DNA of 64,000 nucleotides, taken from assembly GCA_021531385.1 (NCBI GenBank), contig JAFBIR010000005.1, positions 62,001-126,000 on the forward strand. The letters are read 5' to 3'. Position 1 is the first letter of the stretch. Each line of letters opens with the position of its first letter. The position numbers and the translations under genes are program-made. The notes under the pieces are model-generated. The model was not told the origin of the DNA, did no database searches, and saw only the letters and a list, made by a program, of their open reading frames with translations. The stretch comes from Parabacteroides distasonis. GTDB lineage: Bacteria; Bacteroidota; Bacteroidia; Bacteroidales; Tannerellaceae. Shown here one piece after another: positions 9,741 through 17,119 of this stretch.

Positions 9741-10642
9741 TTGGTCGTCTTTCTTCTCGCTACCTCCTGCGTGCGGTAGCGAGAAGGGGAGATGCCCATC
9801 ACATGCGTGAAGATGCGGCTGAAATAGGAGGCATCCTCGAAGCCTAACCGGGTGGCGATCTCGCTCAGCTTAAGGTCGGACAACTCGATATACTCGCACG
9901 CCTTTTGGATTTTGAGGCGTATATAATAATGTATAGGGGAGACACCCGTCTCTTTCCGGAAGAGCGCCGAGAAATGGGAGGGTGAATATTTAAAATAGGT
10001 AGCCAGCTCCTCCAAGGTGAGGTTTTGGTGAATGTTCTCATTCATATAATGGGTCACTTTGGCGATGAAGGGATATTCCTTCTGCGTGGGTATCGCGGAG
10101 TGGCGAAATTGCTCGATATACATAAATGAGGCCAAGAACTGATGAAGGCACATCGAGGCGTAGATCATATATTCCTTAATATAACCCATCGCAAAACAAT
10201 TCAGGATTTCCTCAAATAAGTGGAGTCGATATTGGAGACGGGAGTAATCACCCGGAAGGATCTCGACGGGGCCTGGCCGTTGAGGCAGAAAGCATTTGGC
10301 TAAATCCCCCTCGAAATGGAGCCAATAGATGGTCCAAGGATTATCCTCGTCCGCGCCGAATGCGTAGGGCACATGAGGCGGAATCAGGATGTATTGGTTG
10401 CGGTGGACGGCAAAAGTCTTTCCTTGGATGCTGTACCAACCTTCACCTTCGGTACAATAGATCAGCATGGCGTAATTCGTACCCTCGTTCTTCTGCACAT
10501 AATGATACTTGACACGGGGAAAATAGCCTATCTTGCGCACATAGAGTGGAGCGATAAGCGGCTCCTTGCGATAGTCTTCCAATAACTTTTCGGGCATGGA
10601 AACCAAGCGTTCGCCTTTGAATCCTTCCTTGATCTTTGCCAT
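9737..10642 (-). CDS. AraC-family regulator, probable control of the mannoside operon
   Basis: Transcription factor of 301 residues. An N-terminal cupin-like sugar-sensing domain (EGWYSIQGKTFAVHRNQYIL) is followed by a C-terminal double helix-turn-helix (LTLEELATYFKYSPSHFSAL; then LSEIATRLGFEDASYFSRIF). The start at 10642 (MAKIKEGFKGERL) is chosen because a TACATTTG box at 10679-10686 sits just upstream; the longer start at 10690 would precede the promoter. It is divergent from the mannose-6-phosphate isomerase gene with about 100 bases between starts. This arrangement suggests it activates the five-gene mannoside operon in response to a sugar; that role is inferred from position. Confidence 0.88.
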   Translation of the reverse strand: MAKIKEGFKGERLVSMPEKLLEDYRKEPLIAPLYVRKIGYFPRVKYHYVQKNEGTNYAMLIYCTEGEGWYSIQGKTFAVHRNQYILIPPHVPYAFGADEDNPWTIYWLHFEGDLAKCFLPQRPGPVEILPGDYSRLQYRLHLFEEILNCFAMGYIKEYMIYASMCLHQFLASFMYIEQFRHSAIPTQKEYPFIAKVTHYMNENIHQNLTLEELATYFKYSPSHFSALFRKETGVSPIHYYIRLKIQKACEYIELSDLKLSEIATRLGFEDASYFSRIFTHVMGISPSRYRTQEVARRKTTN

Positions 10643-10678
10643 GGTATATAATCGTAAGATTGTACAAGTAAATCGGAA

Positions 10679-10718
10679 CAAATGTAGCATTCTTTTTGGA
10701 TATGAAGGGCTACTTTCG
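10679..10718. promoter_or_regulatory. Divergent promoter region, araC-type gene / mannoside operon
   Basis: TACATTTG on the minus strand (10679-10686) serves the regulator. TACTTTCG on the plus strand (10711-10718; one mismatch) serves the operon and places the transcription start beyond the ATG at 10721, supporting translation from 10745. Confidence 0.5.
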
Positions 10719-10744
10719 CGATGAATTCAACGAAGGATAAGAAA

Positions 10745-12493
10745 ATGAGGAAAAGCAATTACGATAAGTTTCCCGCCACGCCCACAGAGGGAAGGTTGTG
10801 GAAAGGCTGGGAGGCCATCTTGACACAGTGGGCTGCAGTGCGTGCTGAGCAAGGTGAGGCACGACAGGTTTGGGTCGTGGAGTGTTATCAAGGCGTGCAC
10901 ATGGAGTCGCTGCGGGCGGCCTTGGAGCGGTTGGCCCCGGATCGCCTGATCGAATCTGACACCCTTTTCAAATCTGCGGAGGAGATCGAGCGGATGACCT
11001 ATCCCTATGTCACCGATGACCGGCTCTTTGGTTATCGGGCACGTTTCACCTATGCGGATTTCTTTGATCAGGAACGGCTGGCGGCTTGCCGCAAGGCCTT
11101 GAAAGAGGAGCAGGGTTGGACCATTCTCTTTGGCCATGGCGCGGCGGAGGTAGTGGCAGAGCCCGGTTTGCTCGTCTATGTCGATATGGCTCGCTGGGAG
11201 ATCCAGCTACGCAGTCGTCGGGGTGAGATCGAGGGCTTGGGCGTGCATAACCGGCAGGAACCGCCCTCGGCGCATTATAAACGGGGTTATTTCGTGGATT
11301 GGCAGGTGTGCGACCGCTTGAAGAAGCGACTTTTGCCGAAGGTGGATTATTGGTTAGACACGCATCAGGAGGAGGCTCCGAAGCTGATCGAGGGAGAGAC
11401 CCTGTTGCGTGGTTTGCGGCAGACGGCACATCGTCCCTTCCGTGTGGTGCCCTTCTTTGACCCGGCTCCATGGGGTGGGCAGTGGATGAAACAGGTATGT
11501 GGCTTGGATCCGGAACCCGCGAACTATGGGTGGTGTTTCGACTGCGTACCGGAGGAGAACAGCCTGTATCTCTCCGTGCAGGGAGAGCTGTTTGAGATTC
11601 CTTCCAATGATTTGGTCTTTGCGGAGACCCGTGCGCTGCTGGGTGGTCCGGTGGAGGCACGCTTCGGACAGGATTTTCCGATTCGTTTTGATTTCTTGGA
11701 CACGATGGGGGGTGGCAACCTGAGTTTACAGGTGCATCCCACCACGCAATATATTCGGGATACGTTTGGCATCCCTTACACGCAAGACGAGAGCTATTAC
11801 CTGTTAGACGCAGAGGAGGGAGCAACGGTCTATTTGGGCTTGCGTGAGGGAGTCAATTCCGAGGAGATGATCGCCGCTTTGGAGGAGGCACAACGCACAG
11901 GAGAGGCTTTCGATACGGAGCGTTACGTCAATCGTTGGCCGGCAAAGCGGCATGATCACTTCTTGATCCCGGCGGGTACGATCCACTGCTCTGGTGCGGG
12001 GGCGATGGTGTTGGAGATTAGCGCTACACCGAGCATCTTCACCTTCAAGCTCTATGACTGGGGACGCTTGGGATTGGATGGACTGCCTCGTCCGATCAAT
12101 ATCGGACATGGATCGAAGGTGATCCAGTGGGAGCGTCAGACCAACTTCTGCCGTCAGCACTTGGTGAACCAGGTAGAGGTGATCGCCGAGGGCGAGGGTT
12201 GGCGTGAGGAACGCACGGGCTTGCATGAGAATGAGTTTATCGAGACCCGTCGCCATTGGTTCACAGAGAAGGTAGAGCATGACACGGATGGAGGTGTGCA
12301 GGTGCTGAACGTGATCAAAGGTGATGAGCTGATCGTGGAGAGTCCTACGGATGCTTTCGAGCCATTCGTGGTGCATTATGCGGAGACCTTTATTATTCCT
12401 GCCTCGGTGGGTGCCTACACGATTCGTCCTTATGGTACGTCAGTGGGTAAGTATTGTGGCACGATCAAGGCGTATGTCCGTTTTCGTTCATAA
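10745..12493 (+). CDS. Class I mannose-6-phosphate isomerase with long N-terminal extension
   Basis: Cytoplasmic enzyme of 582 residues expected to interconvert mannose-6-phosphate and fructose-6-phosphate. The C-terminal part is the cupin-type isomerase. LQVHPT (about residues 327-332) and AGTIHCSGAGAMVLEIS (about 408-424) supply the zinc-binding Q, H and H. The first 230 residues precede the isomerase and are not part of the core fold; they resemble a degenerate P-loop kinase-like domain seen in Bacteroidales homologues, but I see no intact Walker A. The start at 10745 (MRKSNYDKF) has AAGGATAAG upstream. First gene of the operon, 18 bases before the ROK gene. Confidence 0.85.
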   Translation: MRKSNYDKFPATPTEGRLWKGWEAILTQWAAVRAEQGEARQVWVVECYQGVHMESLRAALERLAPDRLIESDTLFKSAEEIERMTYPYVTDDRLFGYRARFTYADFFDQERLAACRKALKEEQGWTILFGHGAAEVVAEPGLLVYVDMARWEIQLRSRRGEIEGLGVHNRQEPPSAHYKRGYFVDWQVCDRLKKRLLPKVDYWLDTHQEEAPKLIEGETLLRGLRQTAHRPFRVVPFFDPAPWGGQWMKQVCGLDPEPANYGWCFDCVPEENSLYLSVQGELFEIPSNDLVFAETRALLGGPVEARFGQDFPIRFDFLDTMGGGNLSLQVHPTTQYIRDTFGIPYTQDESYYLLDAEEGATVYLGLREGVNSEEMIAALEEAQRTGEAFDTERYVNRWPAKRHDHFLIPAGTIHCSGAGAMVLEISATPSIFTFKLYDWGRLGLDGLPRPINIGHGSKVIQWERQTNFCRQHLVNQVEVIAEGEGWREERTGLHENEFIETRRHWFTEKVEHDTDGGVQVLNVIKGDELIVESPTDAFEPFVVHYAETFIIPASVGAYTIRPYGTSVGKYCGTIKAYVRFRS

Positions 12494-12511
12494 ACCCAAT
12501 CGGAGGAGCGT

Positions 12512-13618
12512 ATGAGAGATTATAGAGCCGATCAACGAGTGGTGATGACGTTGGATGCCGGAGGTACGAATTTTGTCTTCTCGGCGATGCGGGGAGGAGA
12601 GGAGATCGTAGAGCCTGTGCATCAGTCTGCCTGTGTAGATTCGCAGTCACGCTGTTTGGCGCAGATCGCAGCAGGATTTCGGGCGGTGAAAGCTCAGTTA
12701 CAGGAGGAACCCGTGGCAATTAGTTTTGCCTTCCCCGGTCCGGCGGATTATCCAGCGGGTATCATTGGCGACCTGCCCAACTTCCCCGCTTTCCGTGGGG
12801 GTGTGGCGTTAGGACCCTTCTTGGAGGAGCAGTTTGGGCTGCCCGTCTTTATCCAGAATGATGGGGCCCTGTTTGCCTATGGTGAAGCGTTGGCGGGAGC
12901 GTTGCCAGCGGTGAATGCCCGTTTGGCAGAGGCCGGGAGTGCGAAACGTTATCGCAACCTGTTAGGAGTGACCTTGGGCACGGGGTTTGGCGGAGGTGTC
13001 GTGATCAATGGTGAGTTGTTGATAGGCGACAATGCGACGGGCGGTTGCGTTTGGTGTTTCCGCAATAAGAAATACCCGGCTATGATTGCCGAGGAGAGTG
13101 TCAGCATCCGGGCGGTGAAGCGGGTTTATCGAGAGCTGTCGGGCGACACGACAGCGTTGACCCCGAAAGAGATCTTCGAGATTGCCGAGGGGTTGCGTCC
13201 GGGAAATCAGTTGGCAGCTCAGCAAGCCTTCGCTGAGTTGGGCGAGATGGCGGGCGATGCGATTGCTATGGCTATTACATTGGTCGATGGTTTGGTGGTG
13301 ATTGGTGGCGGCCTCTCCGGTGCGGCGAAATATATCTTGCCTGCGCTGTTGAGAGAGCTGAATGGCGAGACCGGCATGATGGATGGCAACCGCTTCCCTC
13401 GTCTTCAGATGCGTGCCTATAACCTGGAGGAACCGACCGAGTTCGCTGCGTTTGCCGCAGGAGAGCCGGTGATGCTTGCGGTGGAGGGCTCTTTGCGAAA
13501 GGTAGGCTATGATGCCCGCAAGCGCATCGGCGTGGTGTGCAGTCGGCAGGGAGCGAGCCGTTCCATTGCGATGGGAGCTTATGTGTATGCGTTAAATCAT
13601 TTATCAGAAAAACAATGA
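12512..13618 (+). CDS. ROK-family sugar kinase (probable mannokinase/hexokinase)
   Basis: Cytoplasmic ATP-dependent sugar kinase of 368 residues. Phosphate-binding DAGGTNF (residues 15-21), catalytic Asp117 in IQNDGALFAYGE and glycine loop GTGFGGG (156-162) are intact. The usual ROK zinc motif (ExGH with CxCGxxGCxE) is missing; in its place is GGCVWCFRNKKY (177-188). That suggests a divergent zinc-free subgroup. A strong GGAGG ribosome site precedes the ATG. Between the isomerase and two mannosidases, phosphorylation of mannose is the natural role, inferred from context. The stop overlaps the GH92 start (ATGA), so translation is probably coupled. Confidence 0.85.
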   Translation: MRDYRADQRVVMTLDAGGTNFVFSAMRGGEEIVEPVHQSACVDSQSRCLAQIAAGFRAVKAQLQEEPVAISFAFPGPADYPAGIIGDLPNFPAFRGGVALGPFLEEQFGLPVFIQNDGALFAYGEALAGALPAVNARLAEAGSAKRYRNLLGVTLGTGFGGGVVINGELLIGDNATGGCVWCFRNKKYPAMIAEESVSIRAVKRVYRELSGDTTALTPKEIFEIAEGLRPGNQLAAQQAFAELGEMAGDAIAMAITLVDGLVVIGGGLSGAAKYILPALLRELNGETGMMDGNRFPRLQMRAYNLEEPTEFAAFAAGEPVMLAVEGSLRKVGYDARKRIGVVCSRQGASRSIAMGAYVYALNHLSEKQ

Positions 13619-15981
13619 GAGTATTGTATTATTTTCCTTTTTGTAGTTTACTTGGTATGTTGTTAGGGCTGTTCGCTTGTGACGGAGGCCCTCAGCAAAT
13701 GGAGCTGGAGCCGTTGGGACAGTATGTTGAGCCCCGTATAGGTACGGCACATTGCCGTTGGTTCCATTTCACGCCGGGAGCCATGCCGTTTGGCATGGCT
13801 AAACCGGCTCCTTCCACCAATGGTCATATTGGGAATAAATGGGGATGGGAGGCAACCGGTTATGATTATCGGGATCAGTCCATCGAGGGATTCCCTTGTT
13901 TGCATGAGTTTCAGGTAGGTGGTATTGTGTTGATGCCTACGGAGGGTGTGTTGAAGACGGTTCCCGGTGCGGTTAACGACACTACTGGTGTGGGTTATCG
14001 TTCTCGTTTTGACCATGCGGAGGAGGTCGCTATTCCGGGTTATTATGCGGTCGATTTGCGAGATTATGGCATCCATGCCGAACTGACCGCTACACCACGT
14101 GTGGCCTTTCAGCGTTACACTTTCCCGGCTTCGGAAGAGAGCCATATCTTGTTTGATATCGGTAATCGGCAAGGCGAGAGCGGTGCGACAGTGGATGCGG
14201 AGGTACGTTTGACCGAAGAGGGACTGGTGGAAGGCTGGGTGATCACTGAGCCGGAATATGTGAAGAAATATGAGCCGGGAAGCCAGGTGCCGCTCTACTT
14301 CTCGGCGCAATTGGACAAGCAGCCCACCGGTTATGGCACCTTCCATGGCGAGCAGGTGGAGGCTGGGCAGTCGGTGGCAACTGGTGTAGGAGCCGGACTC
14401 TATTTGACCTTCTCGACCGCTGAGCAGGAGTCAATCACGGCGAAGGTGGGACTTTCCTATACTTCCGTGGCGAACGCACGCCTGAATCGAGAGACGGAGG
14501 CTACTTCCTGTTCGTTCGACGAGGCCAAGAAGCAGGCTGTCCAGACTTGGGAAGACTATCTGGGCCGCATCCGGGTGGAGACGGCTAATCGTGCGGATAA
14601 ATTGAAATTCTATACCGGTCTTTATCATGCGCTGTTGGGACGTGGCTTGGCGAGCGATGTGAATGGAGCCTATCCGAAACACAATGGCGAGATCGGCCAG
14701 ATCCCGATGAAGGAGGGAAAGCCTGCCTTCTCATTCTATAACTCCGATGCGGCATGGGGTGCGCAGTGGAACCTGTCGCAGCTTTGGGCGTTGGCCTATC
14801 CAGAATATTTGAGTGACTATATTAGTACGCATCTGCAGGTCTATAAGGATGGTGGCTGGTTAGCCGATGGTATCGCCAACAGCCGCTATGTCTCCGGGGT
14901 GGGCACAAACTTGTTGAGTACGATTATCGTAGGAGCCTATCAGTGTGGTATTCGTGATTTCGATCTGGAAACCGCTTATGCGGCCTGCTTAAAGAATGAG
15001 TTGGACGGTGAGGATCGCCCCTTGGGTGCCGGTAAGGTCGATACCCGCTATTTCGTGGAGAAGGGCTATGTGCCCCATGTGGATAATGGCGAGGGCTATG
15101 ACGAGGCATTCCGTTTCTCCGCATCGCACACGCTGGAGTACTCCTTCAGTGCCTGGGCGGTGGCGCAGTGGGCGAAGCTGCGAGGCGATGAGGCCAACTA
15201 TGCGAAACTGATGGATCTCTCGAAAGGCTGGGAGCGGCTGTATGACCCCGTCTCCAACTTCATCCATCCGAAGCAGGCGGATGGCTCATTCATTCCCAAC
15301 TTTAATCCGATGGAGGTGTGGCGTGGTTTCCAGGAGGGTAATGCTTGGCAGTACACCTTCTATGTGCCGCATGATCCGCAAGGATTGATCGACAAGGTGG
15401 GTGTGGATGTGTTCAACGCACGCTTAGATAGTATCTTCACGGTTTCGAGGGAGTTGATCTTCAGTGGTGGACAGCAGGTCGATGCTTTCGCCGGTTTGCA
15501 GACATTGTATAACCATGGCAACCAGCCCTGTTTGCATATCTCTTGGCTCTTCAATGAGGCAGGCCGTCCCTCGCTGACGCAGCATTGGGTACGTGCTATT
15601 CTTAATGAATTCTATGGAACGGATGGTATCCATGGCTATGGTTACGGACAGGACGAGGATCAAGGTCAGTTAGGAGCTTGGTATGTGATGGCCTCCTTGG
15701 GCTTATTCGACATCAAGGGCTTGACGGCTACCGATCCCACGATGGGCATCGCTCGTCCGCTTTTCGATAAGGTGACGATCCAGCTGAGTGATCGGTATTA
15801 TACAGGGAAGGAGTTCATCATCGAGACGCGGGGCAACATGCCGGAGAACGATTATGTGGAGACCATTCAATTGGATGGTCAGCGATGGACAGACACGCAT
15901 ATTCCCTTCTCGAAGATCGTGCAGGGCGGACGTTTGGAAATGGAGTTAGGCACGCAACCCAACGATGATTATGCGAAGTAA
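13615..15981 (+). CDS. GH92 alpha-mannosidase lipoprotein
   Basis: Exo-acting, calcium-dependent alpha-mannosidase (usually alpha-1,2) of 788 residues. The start at 13615 gives a lipoprotein signal ending in LFAC with Cys22, so it is anchored in the envelope and faces the periplasm or cell surface. GH92 landmarks are the N-terminal VEPRIGTAHCRWFH strand region, GNAWQYTFYVPHDPQGL, and near the C-terminus GYGQDEDQGQLGAWYVMASL with the acidic catalytic/calcium residues. The acidic pair appears as D-E-D rather than the commoner D-D. Its start overlaps the ROK stop and its end overlaps the MFS start by 17 bases, so it lies tightly inside the operon. Confidence 0.92.
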   Translation: MRVLYYFPFCSLLGMLLGLFACDGGPQQMELEPLGQYVEPRIGTAHCRWFHFTPGAMPFGMAKPAPSTNGHIGNKWGWEATGYDYRDQSIEGFPCLHEFQVGGIVLMPTEGVLKTVPGAVNDTTGVGYRSRFDHAEEVAIPGYYAVDLRDYGIHAELTATPRVAFQRYTFPASEESHILFDIGNRQGESGATVDAEVRLTEEGLVEGWVITEPEYVKKYEPGSQVPLYFSAQLDKQPTGYGTFHGEQVEAGQSVATGVGAGLYLTFSTAEQESITAKVGLSYTSVANARLNRETEATSCSFDEAKKQAVQTWEDYLGRIRVETANRADKLKFYTGLYHALLGRGLASDVNGAYPKHNGEIGQIPMKEGKPAFSFYNSDAAWGAQWNLSQLWALAYPEYLSDYISTHLQVYKDGGWLADGIANSRYVSGVGTNLLSTIIVGAYQCGIRDFDLETAYAACLKNELDGEDRPLGAGKVDTRYFVEKGYVPHVDNGEGYDEAFRFSASHTLEYSFSAWAVAQWAKLRGDEANYAKLMDLSKGWERLYDPVSNFIHPKQADGSFIPNFNPMEVWRGFQEGNAWQYTFYVPHDPQGLIDKVGVDVFNARLDSIFTVSRELIFSGGQQVDAFAGLQTLYNHGNQPCLHISWLFNEAGRPSLTQHWVRAILNEFYGTDGIHGYGYGQDEDQGQLGAWYVMASLGLFDIKGLTATDPTMGIARPLFDKVTIQLSDRYYTGKEFIIETRGNMPENDYVETIQLDGQRWTDTHIPFSKIVQGGRLEMELGTQPNDDYAK

Positions 15982-17119
15982 GACAACTGGATCAGTGCTG
16001 TTTCCCATCCTGTTCGGCTTCTTTGTGATGGGATTTGTGGATGTCGTGGGCATTGCGACCAACTACGTGAAGCAGGACTTTGCGCTTTCCGACACGTTGG
16101 CGAATCTGCTGCCGATGATGGTGTTCCTTTGGTTTGCCCTCTTCTCTATCCCTGCCGGTATCTGGATGGGACGCTGGGGAAGGCGTAACACGGTGTTGGT
16201 GGCGATGGGCTTCACCTTGGTGGCGATGCTGATGCCCTTATGGATCTATCGCTTCGATTGCCTCCTGCTGGCCTTTGCCTTGTTAGGTATCGGCAATACG
16301 ATCTTGCAAGTCTCCCTGAATCCGATGGTGGCAGCGGTGGTGCGACCGGATCGGATGACCAGTGTGTTGACTGCCGGGCAGTTTCTCAAGGCGATAGCCT
16401 CTTTTTTAGGACCGATATTGGCTGCGTTTGCCTCTTCCTATGGGGAAGATTGGAAAGGCGTGTTTTGGGTGTATGCGCTAACCACTTTGTTGGCGATGGT
16501 TTGGGTGGGTTGGAGCATCCCCTCCAAAGAGCCAGAGGAGGAGCGAGGCACCAGCTTCGCTTCTATCTGGTCTCTATGCCAGCAAAAGGAGATTCTCTTG
16601 CTATTAATCGGTATTGTCTGCATCGTAGGCATCGACGTGGGATTGAATACCTCTATCCCGAAGCTGTTGATGGATCGATTGGCGATGCCTTTGGAGGAGG
16701 CGGGTTTAGGTAGTAGCCTCTATTTTGCGGCACGTACGGCTGGATCTTTCTTGGGAGCGATCGTGTTGGCTCGCTGTGCCTCTCGTTTGTTCTTGCGTGT
16801 GAGCATGGCCATAGCTTTGGTGGCTTTTGTGGCTTTGTTGTTGGCGAATAGCCTTGCGGCGATCGCTGTGCTGATTGTTTGCGTCGGGTTGGCCTGCTCG
16901 AATGTTTTCTCTATCCTCTTTGGCTTTGCTTTGGCGGAGGTGCCGACAAGACAGAATGAGGTGTCAGCCTTGATGATTATGGGTGTATCGGGAGGTGCGC
17001 TGTTGACCCCGTTGATGGGGTTGGTGGCCGACCAGTTTGGTCAGGTGGCGGCGTTCGGCCTCTTGGGTGTTTGTTTAGTCTATATTGGATGGATTGCGAT
17101 ACGAATTAAAACAAAATAA
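15965..17119 (+). CDS. MFS sugar transporter (FucP-like)
   Basis: Inner-membrane symporter of 384 residues with about 12 hydrophobic helices. The N-terminal FFVMGFVDVVGIATNYVKQD and GRWGRRN loop (between helices 2 and 3) are typical of the FucP/hexose group of the major facilitator family. It overlaps the end of the GH92 gene and directly precedes GH38, so mannose or a manno-disaccharide is the likely cargo; this is inferred from neighbours. A second ATG lies at 15971, two codons in. No SusC/SusD pair is present in the operon, so uptake across the outer membrane must use another system. Confidence 0.87.
   Translation: MIMRSKTTGSVLFPILFGFFVMGFVDVVGIATNYVKQDFALSDTLANLLPMMVFLWFALFSIPAGIWMGRWGRRNTVLVAMGFTLVAMLMPLWIYRFDCLLLAFALLGIGNTILQVSLNPMVAAVVRPDRMTSVLTAGQFLKAIASFLGPILAAFASSYGEDWKGVFWVYALTTLLAMVWVGWSIPSKEPEEERGTSFASIWSLCQQKEILLLLIGIVCIVGIDVGLNTSIPKLLMDRLAMPLEEAGLGSSLYFAARTAGSFLGAIVLARCASRLFLRVSMAIALVAFVALLLANSLAAIAVLIVCVGLACSNVFSILFGFALAEVPTRQNEVSALMIMGVSGGALLTPLMGLVADQFGQVAAFGLLGVCLVYIGWIAIRIKTK

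Noticed and set aside
11046-11825. 259-codon minus-strand frame opposite the mannose-6-phosphate isomerase gene
   Set aside because: Rich in Pro/Arg/Ser, typical of antisense readings of GC-rich genes; the sense gene is clearly real.
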